Notes under the pieces: model-generated
Seen by the model: the letters and a program-made list of their open reading frames with translations, nothing else
Databases searched by the model: none
Told to the model about the DNA's origin: nothing
Translations under genes and position numbers: made by a program
Shown here: piece by piece, positions 45,871-59,113 of the stretch
Numbering within the stretch: position 1 is the first letter of the stretch
Layout of the letters: each line of letters starts with the position of its first letter
From: Mytilisepta virgata
Taxonomy: Eukaryota > Mollusca > Bivalvia > Mytilida > Mytilidae
Reading direction: 5' to 3'
Length of the DNA stretch: 64,000 nt
Assembly (NCBI GenBank): GCA_028015205.1
Contig: CM051520.1
Span: 8,032,501 to 8,096,500, forward strand

Positions 45871-47060
45871 TATATGCAGAAGGATAGGATGCTTTTGAAA
45901 GCTACCACAAATATGAACAGCGCTGGAGTGATTCCTGCAGATTCTAGACAGATTGACGTTAATAACATGCATCCAATTCTGTCGAAATCCACCCGATATT
46001 CCAATAAACAAGTTGAAAATAAAAAAAAATATTCATCAAATTTTAGATGAGGTACATGTAGGTGTAAATGTCATTAACTCCGGGGTTAAAGGTCGCAAGA
46101 GTTACGACTGATCGTAAACCCTCTTAATATATACAAGTTACAACTGTACCCAGTTCTGCTATTTTGTTTATTCAGCCAAAGAACGATAACTCAACCTAAA
46201 TACTCGTACTGTAACACAAAAAAAAACATTTAATATATGCCATATGATTTGATATTTATAAGTGTGTTTTAAGCATTTATTGACCTACATGACACATGGT
46301 TTATTATTTATTTTACAAAACATATATAGTTTCGTTATGTTTAAAGTAAAACTGTTTTGTATGAAAAGTACACTGCCAAGTTGAGTTATGTTTTTTGTTT
46401 TCATTTTTTCAGGTATACACTCTTCTAAACTTTTTATTTATTAAGTAATATTTTAATATATATAAATATTTCAATTTGTATATTTTATGACATGTGTTTA
46501 ATTTATTTTAAGACATTTTTGTGATTTTATGGGAATAATTGTAATTTCAGAGGTACCAGAGAAAAGTTTCTATCGATCTTTAATTACAATTTAAGAACGT
46601 ATTATTCAAAAATACATATATAAATATAATGAATATAGATATATACGAACTAGAATACGTTCATGACCTACTTACTTTGTAAAGCTGGTTTTCGGTTAAT
46701 AATCTTTTTTTTTTTATATCATGGTATTTGAAACGGTACATAGCTAAATAAAAATGATAAAAATAAATATATGTTAAAAACAATAATTGTTATTATTATT
46801 ATACCTTTTCATTTGATGTTTTATTACTTTGCAGTTAATCTTTAAATTCAATTAAATAATAAATATAATTGTTTATCTAAAACGGATGATGATTCCCTAA
46901 ATATCTCTAGCATGTCTAATTAGCACACAGTGGATTATTTTCTACAGGATTCTTTAAACAAACAAATTTACACGTATGTTTAGACAGAGTACACTTTCTT
47001 TGAGTTAACTACTCAGGGTTTACTCAGTATAGTATTACTGGAGTTTAAAAACAACTGTTA

Positions 47061-47070
47061 CTATATATAG
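47061..47070 (+). promoter_or_regulatory. TATA-like element, BTB copy 3
   Basis: CTATATATAG 86 bases before the start codon, as in the other units. Confidence 0.3.
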
Positions 47071-47155
47071 CTATATTGAACATGTACGATATAACAAATA
47101 TTTATTGTTTAATTTCATTGCAATCAGAGAAAACATACAAAAATCCACAGAAAAC

Positions 47156-49503
47156 ATGGCATACAACCAAGAATATGACGGTAAGTAAAATATTCATCAA
47201 AATATTATTAACATTGTTATTATTACTATTATTATTATTATTATTATTATCATCATTTTTATTATTATTAGTATTAGTATGACTATTATAACGTGTTTTA
47301 TTAATAACTGGTGGATAAAAAAATATCTGACAGAAATTTGATATTGAATATAATTTTATATAAATTAAGTAAACAGCAGAAAGTATTTTTCAATTATCAA
47401 AAATCTAAGAGGCGATTTATCGTAAATCAGAAACAATTTTTTTTCTATAAATGAAAGTATAAATTGTTTTAAGTTAAGGCAATGTCACAAGAATCTGTTA
47501 TGAAAAACATGTAACAGATACTGCGATTTTAAGTATTGAAATCCTAAGGAGAAATTATAAACCCTAAAATTTCCTTGCACCAACAGTTTGATACATGTGT
47601 ACGCATATAATTTTATCATTAAGTTACGATATATTTTATAGATGAATATTCAGTAAGCGACCAGTTTAGAGAACATTCCAAACAGGAACCGGAAGTTATG
47701 GTATTGAAAGACAAGCATTCTTTATGTGAAGATCTAAAATACATCCTGTCGGTGCCTGATCTATGTGACGTCACATTTCTTGTCGGACCAGAGCAAAGAC
47801 CTGTTCATGGAATACGAGCCATTTTAGCTTCAAGAAGCAGGTATATATTCTTCAGTTCATTGACATTGTTTCTCCTATTCTTGACGTGTTTAATCGGTGG
47901 GATAAAAATACATGATATCTTTAACCACTTCCCGGTGATTAAATTTCTACGTGGGAATTACCGCCCTTTTTTCTACAGTTATTGGAACGATAAAGTAGAG
48001 AAGTCCTGAAATGGCGTCTATGTAAACAAACTACATAGCAACGCCATTTTCTTGAGGGTTTTGTCGAAAATCATAGGAGAAACAGATTCTCCTTCAATTT
48101 ACTCGTGGGTTATGGAATTTCTCCACCCTCAATATTTAAAATTTTAGATTTTAACACGCTCGCTTTAGGCTCGCGTGTTAAAAATCGAAAATTAAACTAT
48201 CTCGGGTGGAGAAATTCCATAACTCACTCGTACCTGAAGGAGAATCTATATTTAACTAATGTAGGTCACAATGATTTCTTAAAGATTTTCTTCTTATGCA
48301 CCATACGTGTGTTCCTTTTCACAAAATAAAATTACAATGTAGAACGTCACTATAATAGAGTTCTATATAGCTCTTTTTTTCATTTCAGAATATTTTATCA
48401 GTTGCTACTTATGAAAGAAAAAGAATTGAAATTAAACGAGATACCGAAGAAGACAGGCTTCATAAAAAAACTGAAACTTATAAAGAAATTACTCTTGTCG
48501 AAACCATCATACCAACATACAGAACTACCGTCACAAAGAAAACTAACAGTAATGTTAGAAGAACAAAATCCTGTTGTATTTGAAAAGATAATTAAATATA
48601 TCCACTGTGGGACTGTATCCGTGGATGTCTTCTCCGTCATTGGTTTGTACTACATATATTTCTTTTAATGCCAATAATTCCGTATGCCAGATAAACTGCT
48701 TTGACATTAAAAGTATTAGAAAATTATATTTAAAAGTTTCCTGTCTAGTTTAGTATTTCGATACATGTTGACAGCATTCTCTAATTTCTGTTTTCAAATT
48801 AAGGTAAAATAAGACAAATTTCGGAAGGGTATTATATATAGCTACTATGAAATATTTTCAAATATAAATTTGATAGAAAAAGAGAGAAAGAGAGTTATGA
48901 AAATATCTGTACAATCATCATTTTTTATTTTTTAGGTTTGTTAAATGCTGCAGAAAAATTTGATTTGGAAAGTCTGAAGAAGGCCTGCTGGGATTTTGCC
49001 ATGAGCTGTATCCGACCAGATTTAGTTCACGACCTGATAGCATCGGCAAACCAATACCCGTACAGTAAAACAACCAACCATCTGCTACAAAACGTAAGCT
49101 ATTTGTCTCATTGTTTCAAAATTTAAACCAACTGGTATGAAAGGTACTTTTTGTGGTTTATTTTTACTTTAGTTTCAAGGGACATTCAACTAGATCAATT
49201 AATCTTGAAGTATTTTATATGTATCTCTTCCGTTATGTTTACTATCTACTTTTTGCTAAATGTTTTTCTTCAGACTATTGGGATCCATTTATTTCTATTT
49301 TTTTTATTTAAGTTTGAGGTGGATTTAGTTTTTCGGCTATAAGTATTTAGGACAAATTTACCTTTCAGATCCATGATATATCATTAAACCAACCAGAAGC
49401 TCTTTACTACACACCTTCAAGGACCAACAGCACACGTGACCTCACCCACTGTAGACAACGAAGCATTACAACGAACGGACTTCTTATGCGAACTGTATTA
49501 TAA
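47156..49503 (+). CDS. BTB/POZ domain protein, array copy 3
   Basis: Exons 47,156-47,180, 47,642-47,840, 48,389-48,642, 48,936-49,093 and 49,369-49,503; 256 residues, frame intact. Differences from copy 1 include HSKQEPE for HSEQEPE, RKLTVML, EKIIKYIHCG for EKLIRYIHCG, and TTNHLLQN for TTNLLLQN. It keeps STRD in the tail. Domain layout is as in copy 1: split BTB fold, Lys-rich insert in exon 3, BACK-like start in exon 4. Intron 2 is shortest here because the VNTR has one unit only. Confidence 0.85.
47916..48250 (+). mobile_element. Foldback element in BTB copy 3 intron 2
   Basis: Same element as at 24.37 kb; inverted repeat at 48,084-48,248 with centre CGCTCGCTTTAGGCTCGCG. Confidence 0.7.
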
Positions 49504-49644
49504 TGCACAGATTATCCGGAATTGTATATACTTAATTTGTAAATATCATTTAATTTATACGTTCATGTAGATCTTTAAAGAAATGACGTAACAATTTAAA
49601 GTGCTAGAATTGCGTTGTATATTTATTTCATAAATATTTTAGAA

Positions 49645-49650
49645 AATAAA
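49645..49650 (+). terminator. Poly(A) signal, BTB copy 3
   Basis: AATAAA 142 bases after the stop codon, with an A-run. Confidence 0.6.
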
Positions 49651-50243
49651 AAAAAGATGTAATGAATTTTTTCTTGTACTTCTGTCAAGGATGCATATAA
49701 GTCTTAACCCAAATATATCACAACAGTACGTAGGAGAATCTACTTTAATGCAGGATACTACGTCTGTTTACGAAATTTTAAAGAAAATAACAGCGAGCAC
49801 AGCGAACGACATAGGCGCATATCCATTTTCTACATATGGGTCATTTATAAAAGTCATTGTTTAATTGGGGCAGCCAATATACAATCCGAAGTGAATTTAT
49901 TTGTGCTTCATACTAAGGCTACAAAAAAGTTTCGTTCGCCGGAAACGGAATAAGTAAAGTAAGGGAAATAACTTGTTTCAAATTATAATTTTAGAGTCCG
50001 AAATGTGATACCAGAAATAATGAGTTTTTGGAAAGGGCTATTGTTGTGCTCGCATCATTGGCCACGCCAACATCATATTATTTGCTTTTGTTTTGCTGTC
50101 CTTTTTCTTTTTTATTTTCGACACACGTGTTTTCCAAATCGTATATATAATTGTCTTGTTATTTGGCATTGTGGTTCGTCATCGATAGCCACACGATTAC
50201 AACATATTATTTATCTGTTAGAATAAATTATGTGGTACCAAAT

Positions 50244-50300
50244 ATGATGCATAAGATGTGCACATTTCGTCGATTTATCAATCATCATTTGTGCTCAAGG
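50244..50300 (-). ncRNA. Hammerhead-ribozyme-like motif, BTB unit 3
   Basis: Minus strand: ACAA-AUGAUGA, UUGAUAAAUCGAC, GAAA, UGUG/CACA, UC. UGAUGA, GAAA, stem III and UC are kept. The first core base is A instead of C and stem II is weakened. The body runs to about 50,450. Confidence 0.6.
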
Positions 50301-50450
50301 CCTAAATATTTAAAAAAAAATAAAAACAAAAGTAGTCCAAAAAGTTGAAAATCAAATCCCAAAATGTCAAAACTATCTAAGGACAGAGCTATGCACGAGG
50401 GATATACTCCCTAGTTTTCACGAAATCAATTTTCTTTGCAACAAAAAATT

Positions 50451-50938
50451 TAAAGTATCACTTTCGGGATGGTATTAATATACTGGCAATTGGTGACTTG
50501 GAGTCCACCAGCAGCGGTATCGAGTCAAATAGAAACTTACAGCCTTAATGGTTGTCTTATCACTGACAAATGCTTTTTGTCTACATGAGTATTCGCTTTT
50601 TAAATATGAATCCCTTGCTTGTGTATATTTAATTTTTGTCTTTTTGTACATTTTACACTTTTAAAGGTAATAACGTGAAATTAATGTGCAAATTCACATG
50701 ACAGTCACAACCAAATTTCATGTAAAATTCAAACTTAGCCTAGCTTACAACACGAATTCTAAATACCACGAGGTAATCTTGGTGTGCGAAACGAAATTAT
50801 AGCAAAAATTGTATTCTGCCTTATTTTATTTTGAGTTATATTTATGTGTACATTAAACAATGTATGACCAGTTTAAATTATTTGAACTACAGTTTTGTTC
50901 AAAATTTACATCCGGTATACGGTTTACTCCCTCCCCCT

Positions 50939-50979
<41 letters not shown>

Positions 50980-51540
50980 TAATTACGTATAGATATGTGT
51001 ATACACATTTATAACTGTTTAAGAAAGAAATGTTATGTAATTTGTTCCTTTACATCAAATATGCAAGACCTCTGTATAGATATAATGATGATCTAATTTT
51101 ATTAATAATGTACATTGTAATATTGTACATTTATGTAAGCAATCGTATCAAACAACGGTAAAACATCATAGTTTGGATATGACAAAGTGTGCTATGTTTT
51201 CTTCTAAAAGAAACCGGGATTCATAAAGTGGCGATTAATATGTTATATATTCTTGCTTCCGTGAAATTTGAACATTTTATACAATTAATAATGGAACTTA
51301 ATTTTGACAACAATGGGACAGATATAAGAATGCCAAATAAAGATAAACACATATGTATATGTGAAACAAACCCATTTAATACTGGGACATCCGAGTTTAG
51401 AATACTTACATTGAAATCTGACTGTTGTGATAAACGGACTCTATAACACATGCAACACTATAAAGGATATACTGAGTTGTAAACACCACCAATCCTGAAG
51501 AAGATGCAATATAAAATGTTTTCGTCAGAATCTCTGTAGT
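50451..51540. other. Intergenic, no gene seen
   Basis: AT-rich non-coding sequence with a C-rich lead-in and (CT)n microsatellite at 50,944-50,974. An 85-codon open frame at 51,189-51,446 has no recognisable features and overlaps an equally long frame on the other strand. Confidence 0.5.
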
Positions 51541-52088
51541 ATAACATGTAAGTCATGGTATCATGCTGGATCGCTGTAGTATAACACGTAAGTCATGGTA
51601 TCATGCTGGATCGCTGTAGTATAACATGTAAGTCATGGTATCATGCTGGATCGCTGTAGTATAACACGTAAGTCATGGTATCATGCTGGATCGCTGTAGT
51701 ATAACATGTAAGTCATGGTATCATGCTGGATCGCTGTAGTATAACACGTAAGTCATGGTATCATGCTGAATCGCTGAAGTATAACATGTAAGTCATGGTA
51801 TCATGCTAAATCGCTGGAGTATAACATGTAAGTCATGGTATCATGCTGAATCGCTGAAGTATAACACGTAAGTCATGGTATCATGCTGAATCGCTGAAGT
51901 ATAACATGTAAGTCATGGTATCATGCTGAATCGCTGAAGTATAACATGTAAGTCATGGTATCATGCTAAATCGCTGGAGTATAACATGTAAGTCATGGTA
52001 TCATGCTGGATCGCTGTAGTATAACACGTAAGTCATGGTATCATGCTGAATCGCTGAAGTATAACATGTAAGTAATGGTATCATGCTT
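51541..52088 (+). repeat. 40-bp satellite, about 14 copies
   Basis: Unit ATAACATGTAAGTCATGGTA plus TCATGCTGGATCGCTGTAGT, repeated without spacers. ACATGTA and ACACGTA variants alternate strictly in the first seven units, giving an 80-base higher-order period; later units carry GAATCGCTGAAGT and AAATCGCTGGAGT types. Confidence 0.95.
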
Positions 52089-52630
52089 CGAATTATTGAA
52101 CTTTCCTACTTAGTTTAGTCTTCGGTCAAACTTGCGTCTTATTTTATGATGGCATACTGAACTCTATCAATAGTTACTTAACATACAACATACTATGCTG
52201 TTTTATTTTATTTTGTTTTTTTTTTTTTTCATCATTATAGATAAACATTTTCGGACAAGATAGAATTATTTTTCCAATTTAGAAACAGGACATAATTAAC
52301 AAGAAAAAAGTCTTACTTAATTAGGTTGTTGTTTTTGCTGGTTGCCTTTTGACCTATCCCATATACTTTAACTTTCGTCGACTTTCTTTCAAATTAAACT
52401 GAGGTCCGATTAATAACAATTCGTGAAGTGTATAAACAAACAATAGGTGCAGGTGCGAAGAGTGTAATAAAAATATAATTTAAAAGTAAAATTATGATAT
52501 AAAATACGCATGAAAAACAATAAAATGCATAATTTACACATCTACATTCAACATTTTCAGTCACAAGATACATTTCGTAAAAAGTGTAAAAAAAACTCTA
52601 TAACATTGTCAATCGTCCATATTAACCAAA

Positions 52631-52686
52631 TCAGGTAACGGTATTAAAGGTGGTTACATTGGTACAGTTTGTGCATGCTGCGTCAT
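52631..52686 (-). CDS. Possible terminal exon (weak)
   Basis: On the minus strand TATGTTTTCAG is followed by two bases and then DAACTNCTNVTTFNTVT and a stop. The acceptor is good and the peptide is Cys/Thr-rich. I found no upstream exon and no poly(A) signal close by on that strand, so chance is quite possible. Product unknown. Confidence 0.15.
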
Positions 52687-55600
52687 CTGAAAACATATAA
52701 ATATGTATTAAAAATCATGGTACATTTTGCACTAAATATACGATATTTATAAAATTCTTAGATTGCGTTTTCAATATGAATTTTGTTTTTTTTTAACAAA
52801 TCGTAAAAATAGCAGTTATACATGTAAGACTAGAAGGATATTTTCATGTATGTTAACCAATAAATTTGTGGTACATAATTTAGATAGATACATGTACACG
52901 AAACCTTGAATTACCTTGATCTACGTTTCTGAGAATGTTCTTGGACAAGCAAAAACATAAATAACCATGATCTTGTGAAGGCTGCTATAAGTGGATATAA
53001 GGATTTCAAATATCCTGAATTTAAAAACCAATTTTTATAGCAAAACTTTTATGCTTTATCAAGCTCACGTGAGAACAAGATGGGACATTTTTCAATGCAA
53101 AATGATATCATATTGCTTTCATTTTCAAGTCTGTGCCAGTATTTATTGGACAGACCTAATCAGGGTGCTATGTATATTTGATGTTACAATTGTTGCTCTC
53201 AAAAAATGTCCGACCTCATTTTTCAGAATTCTTTTGCGTCAATCAGTTACCTTACAACATTGGAAACCATCTAAGCAACTAGAATAGAACAAGAAATTCC
53301 CTTTTTTATAGATTTCCGACATATAATTTTTTCAGTATACGAAATTTTCAAAGATTAAAATCATAGTTTTGCAGGGTGGATAAAAATGTTCATATAATTT
53401 ATTTTTGTCTTTTAGAGCAATAAATAACAATGAGAAAAAAAATTACCAATTTAGAAAATAATATAATTTATGAAAAACAGTATGTTACTAAACTTTTTTA
53501 TTGAGTAAATGTCTATACCATGTATACATCAAGAAGGAAAACAAACATTAGAGTTTTCCACAGAAATAGTCGTCCGGTGACAATTACCAATATTGGTAAG
53601 ATCATTCGTTAGAAGTTGAAAATTAAAGGACGAAAAATTGTTATATTATTGAAGAAATTATTATTCTAGCTTTAGGAAAATACATCAAAGTTCACAGAAA
53701 CCGTGTAAATATGATAAACGTTTATATGTTAATGGTAAGATGATATCTTGATAAAACTTGAAATGTAATGTAAGAATATTTTACCAGTAATTAAATATCT
53801 TGTTCAGATAATAAAGTGAATTAAACGGTAGCATCATTTTATTGACTAGATGGAATATAAATCAGATATAAAAATCACTTTAGGTGTATTTGTTTATGTT
53901 TAAAATGAATTTGAAGGTTATACAAGTTATAATTGATCCATATGTATGTTTCAGCCAAAGGCAGATTCACAAAAATATTCTATTTAATTGAAGTGACAAA
54001 GGCTCATGTAGAGAAATAGTTATCATAACCTGTTTTTCCGTCTTAAAGCAGTGTGGCCTTCAACCCACTGCAAGATAAAAACGGCCCCTAACCGTGGGAT
54101 GATCATGTTACATATATACATCACAAGTTTACTTCAATGCGACATACATAATCCGAAATGTCGTAGAGCTGAATCAAATGTCAAATTACCAAAACAGGTA
54201 TAAAGAGAGCTATACGAGAGGGAAGCAGTCTTTTGTAGTATTACAATGTATAATTTAAGTCACTTAAACTAATAAGATTGTCTGAATTAAACATCATGGT
54301 GAACTACATTTGATTGTTCCGGTACATGTATATGTAGAACTTAAATGCTTAAAACAAAATGAAAGAAATGGAATCCAAATGTCATCTTGCTGTAATGTCT
54401 CTTATTTATTTTTTTTAAATACATGTAGTTAATGATAGCCTTTTCAGTTGTGCATCCAATATTATGGATTATACATGCATACATATATCCTTTTAACAAC
54501 ACTCAAAGTTCATTCAGACGAAATGTATGGTAAACATCGAAGAAAATATAATAAAATTTAAACATTCGAACATTAGAAGTCACGTTTGGTGTTCTTTGTC
54601 ATTATAAGAATATTAGGACATTAATTTGTGTCTCGACTTATTTCGAACTGGCATGTTGGTACGAGTTGTGTCACCTAAACCTTTGGTTGTATACGATGAA
54701 CTAAAGCATACCGGGTTTAGTATTATCTTCTATAATATTAGTACAGAAGAGTTTGGAAATTTTATATTTGTTCATACCGAAATAATTTTTGTTTACTTAA
54801 GCAGGTTATATAGTATGCATGATCAGAAATTGAAAATTTATCTTAACAATTTAATCCGTTATGTTTTCAGGACACCTGTTAAGCACGTTCATACATACAA
54901 ATAAATATATTTCTTTACCGTTATAAAAAGTTGACGTGAATTATGGTTTTTGGTTTAAAATGTCTTCTTAACCAGCCATTCATATTCAAATTTTCAATTC
55001 AGTTTCATTTTTCGTATTGTACAAATGGTAGCCCATTAAAATTTTTATTGTTATACAATATTTGAAAAATCAACAAGCGGACAACGCCTGATCTATCGGT
55101 ATTGACATCTTGTGCACATTTGTGTTTCAGTCAAGTATGAATGTATTATGATTTATGTAAGTGAATCCCTTTGTGAAAATACTTAAATTAGGCTACAATA
55201 AAAGGACAATAGAGAGAGTTAAGTTGACTGTGAGATACCGATCATTGATATAGCCTGATGACTTAAGAAACACATTACATGAAGAATAACTAGTATACTG
55301 TCATTGTGACTTGTCCAGTAAACATACAATTATCATTACAAACTTTGTTTTTACAAGGTAAGTTTGTAATTATTTTTATAAGAATTTTATATGTAATTGG
55401 ATTTCCAACATAAATTTAAAAGGGAGATAATATGGATTCACATACACTAGCACCGCATTTAGACATCAACGTAATATCTTGAAAAACTATAGATTTTTTA
55501 ATAAATTTATAATTTGAAATTTTTTGGTGGAAACATTTCATACTACCTGCATTTTAAAAGTACTTTTATTATTATTATTCTATATAGTGGACTTCAACAA

Positions 55601-57622
55601 AATGTCAGATTTTATAAAGGTATGTTCGTTAGTAAGTATTAATGTTATAAAATACATTTGAAACCTTGTATATTACTGTATGTAAAGATGTTAAAAATGA
55701 AAACATTCTATTGAAAGTAATGTTGAGGGGAATCTATAGATACATGTACCAAAAATGACGAAGAATAAAAACTTTTTGAAATACGCACAGTTTTGTTGCT
55801 TGATAAGTGACATTCGTACGCAGATTAAATGTAATGATTTTCAATATTTTTTTTTATTCGTGCCCTGCTCAAAACATGAAAAGTCGAATAAATGTCAAAA
55901 TCAATATCTACCTTCTGTCTATTTTACCTTTACCCCATGAACGGAAGAAATATGATTTTTAAAGATATAATATTAATGAAGAATTACATGACTCTATAGC
56001 GGATTAACTCATTTCTTATACATGTTTTCTTGTACGTGTTTAACCAACCTGAGTATCATGTGTGAAGATGGTTGACATAACCATCATTGTTAAAACCCCC
56101 TTTGTACAGTTATTCCATATTTTAGCACGATATAGAAATGTTAGTCTTGTTTTCCCTTTTAATTTTAAAAAACTTCATTAAATTATTCAAATTTATACAA
56201 TTTTCTATGTCGATGATCAAATCAAATAAAAACCTATCCTTGTACTATAGTGATCTGTTATGATTAATTAATATACTTAAACAGTCACATGACAGTGGTT
56301 TAAATGAGCAGGAAAATGACGAATCATAAAACTTAACATACATGTCAATTACAAATTTAATATTACACATTAAAATGTGACAACTGCATGTACTACAAAA
56401 ATCTAACAGGTTATAATTTCATATCAAAGTATAATAATTTATTTATACTATCTCACAGATAAATCTTGGTGAGAAATATTGTGAAGGTTAACATGATTAA
56501 TAGACGTTTTAATCCAATTTCTACGCTGGAAAAAACACGAGACGTAAAGTTTAAATCGCAACCATAAAATGTACATACTAAATTTTTTTCCTAAATGTAT
56601 TCCAGAACCATTGACACTATGATATGAAAGTGCGTTTAGGTGTTCTTTGAAGTAGAATTGGAGTAAATCTTACTAAATATAGTATTCTAAATATAGTAGT
56701 TTTACCTTCGGTTTATTACATGAACTTGTGATATAGATGAAACATAGCACGTGTTACACGATGACATTCATTAACTTCAATTTGAATTTGTACTTCTGTT
56801 GTTATCTAAGCTGTATATTTTATGTAACTACACTGTAACAGTTGTATTTATATTTTTAATTATCTTTTCAATGAAGATGTCAAGTTTAGATTGAAATGCC
56901 ATGTGCAAATGATTAAAGACAACGTACTTTGAGGAAAATTTTAATGAAAATCGAAAAATGACAGAAAACAAAAACTAATTCTGTTATGTAATTTATCTCT
57001 TGGAAAGTAATTATTTGATCCGGAAATTCAGCTGGATATATGTAGATGTACGGATATTTTATTTTCTAAACTGCAACCTCGGATACAAGTATTGTAAAAT
57101 TCTTGGTATGACCATAAACAATGAGCCAGGGTCCACATCAAAAAAAAAAAAAAAAAAAAAAGAAAAAAAAAGATAACGTATATTTTTCAAAAGCATAGAG
57201 TACATATGTACAAATGTGGCTGTAGGGAATTGTCCGACAATGTACAGCAGATAAAACATTTTCATCCAATCCACGCTATTGTTAAGATCTGGTTACTAAC
57301 CTTTGAAGTATTTTACTAAGAAATGGGATTACATTGTACAACAGTGTAACTTGCTATAGTAAAATGCTTGTGCAAGCCTTTTATGGAAATTGCCTATATC
57401 AACCAATAAATATTTACTAATTGGTCGGTCAGACTTCTGTAAGAATTCCGTTTTCAAAAAACATCCATTAAAATCTCAGATATCCGAGGGTCAGGCTCCT
57501 GCTTTCTCCTGCAATATATATATCATGTTTTTTTTTTGTATATTTTCCCATCCTTTTGCCTGCATGATGTCTGGCTACTTTCATTATAAGAACAACCAGT
57601 ATAGTCATGATAGTTATTATTT

Positions 57623-57835
57623 GGAAGCTTATAAAAGTGGATCATGCAATTCTACTAAAAATGTCCCGGTGAATTTATCAACTGCACGCAAATATAAATC
57701 ATTTTTTTTTCATGCTCGTCCATTTAACACCCGGAAGCCTATGAAAGTGGTTCAAGCAATTTTACCATGAACGTCTTCATAAATTTGTCAATTTCACTAT
57801 AAATCACGTTCATTTCATGCTCCTCAAATATAAGA
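57623..57835 (+). repeat. Two-unit repeat, 109-base period
   Basis: GGAAGCTTATAAAAGTGG... at 57,623 and GGAAGCCTATGAAAGTGG... at 57,732 start two copies that both run to CATGCTC(G/C)TC. The copies are about 80% alike by eye. This creates part of a 126-codon open frame that I do not call a gene. Confidence 0.7.
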
Positions 57836-58792
57836 ACAAGTATATCTCAGAGGTTGGGAAATTTAATCTGCAAGTATGTGTAAATTTGCTGTAACAAATA
57901 GTTGATAATCTTTTTTATGAAGAGACTATTTCTTTTTATTAGTGTTAGAGACAAGCAATACAACTTTCTGTTACTATAAACATTGCTCTTTTATATGAAT
58001 ATACAGTTGATATAATTTCTTCAGGGAACACGCCATTTTATTGGCATTAAAACAGGCTATAAAGTAGACCAACAACATTTAATGTACTGTAAAGTGTATT
58101 AAAGTGTTTTCCCTTAAGAGAACTTTCACAACTAGTTTCAATAGACATTACAACCTGGTGTTTTTAAACACATTTATCTAAATTAGAAATCAAACCAAAG
58201 TCGCTGTATTCTCATAAAACTGCAGTCGGCAATATCTGGAAATCAAACATACTGTTTGAAAGCATGTTATCTGAGGAGACCATTATATTTCAAAGAACAT
58301 CTAAGTTTTTTTGACGGAATTTTCATAAGTTTTACTGGTATGAAAACTCATCAACATCAAAACTTGTTTAAATTGTAAAAAAATATTTTACAATTTTACA
58401 GCAATAAAATGTTTTGATTCAATAAAATTTGAAACTTACGTATGTATGGGATTAGGTATGAAATTAAGTTGCTGTAAGTGTACATCAATTCAGTAAATAG
58501 CAATTTCAAGTTTATTAGCTCCATTGTTATCGATACGCAAATTAAAGGATATGAGGTAAACATCGACAATCCAAACCATAACAAAAGTATCTAATGACCT
58601 TTTGGTATCTTACAGTTATAAAATACAAATTGTGATCTTGAAGCTCAATAAAAAAAAAATAAACCATTCATTAGGTTTGTGAATGTCAGTGTAATGGAAT
58701 GCTACATAATCTTTAAAATTAAAAGAATGCTCAACACAAATTTAGTTCGAAATGATGAATACATTTTTAAATTTATAAAATGTTGTACTTTA

Positions 58793-59113
58793 TATAATGA
58801 CCCCAGTAGTCATACTAGTGACAATATAATGACCCCAGTAGTCATACTAGTGACAATATAATGACCCCAGTAGTCATACTAGTGACAATATAATGACCCC
58901 AGTAGTCATACTAGTGACAATATAATGACCCCAGTAGTCATACTAGTGACAATATAATGACCCCAGTAGTCATACTAGTGACAATATAATGACCCCAGTA
59001 ATCATACTAGTGACAATATAATGACCCCAGTAGTCATACTAGTGACAATATAATGACCCCAGTAGTCATACTAGTGACAATATAATGACCCCAGTAGTCA
59101 TACTAGTGACAAT
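58793..59113 (+). repeat. 32-bp satellite, ten copies
   Basis: Unit TATAATGACCCCAGTAGTCA plus TACTAGTGACAA, ten near-perfect copies without spacers; one unit has AGTAATC. Each unit contains ACTAGT. No variable spacers, so not a CRISPR array. Confidence 0.95.

Larger units (their letters stand above)
31495..50390 (+). repeat. Tandem array of three 7.2-7.5-kb units
   Basis: Unit starts are near 31,495, 38,995 and 46,140 (all begin around TTTTGTTTATTCA then AAGAACGATAACTCAACCTAAATACTCGTACTGTAACAC). The distance between the start codons is 7,535 and 7,166 bases. Each unit carries one BTB gene. The third unit ends near 50,390, where it leaves the shared sequence inside a hammerhead-type repeat body. 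Confidence 0.9.
52089..58790. other. Long non-coding stretch
   Basis: AT-rich, no gene recognised. A weak candidate terminal exon is at 52,631-52,686 on the minus strand. Open frames of 61-126 codons occur (54,626-54,904, 57,390-57,770 and others) but none shows domain signatures. A poly(A)-like tract lies at 57,140-57,171 and a two-unit 109-base repeat at 57,623-57,835. Confidence 0.5.

Noticed and set aside
51541..52088. CRISPR-like array
   Set aside because: The 40-bp units follow directly with no variable spacers, and the genome is eukaryotic. The same holds for the 32-bp array at 58.8 kb.
54626..54904. 92-codon open frame
   Set aside because: No domain, no flanking splice or start context, composition like neighbouring non-coding DNA.
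55090..55130. Further hammerhead candidate (CATCTTGTGCACATTTGTGTTTCAG)
   Set aside because: The stem-III-like words are there by chance order; no CUGAUGA box or stem II at the right distance on either strand.
57390..57770. 126-codon open frame
   Set aside because: Half of it is a two-unit tandem repeat whose second unit does not keep the frame; no recognisable domain.
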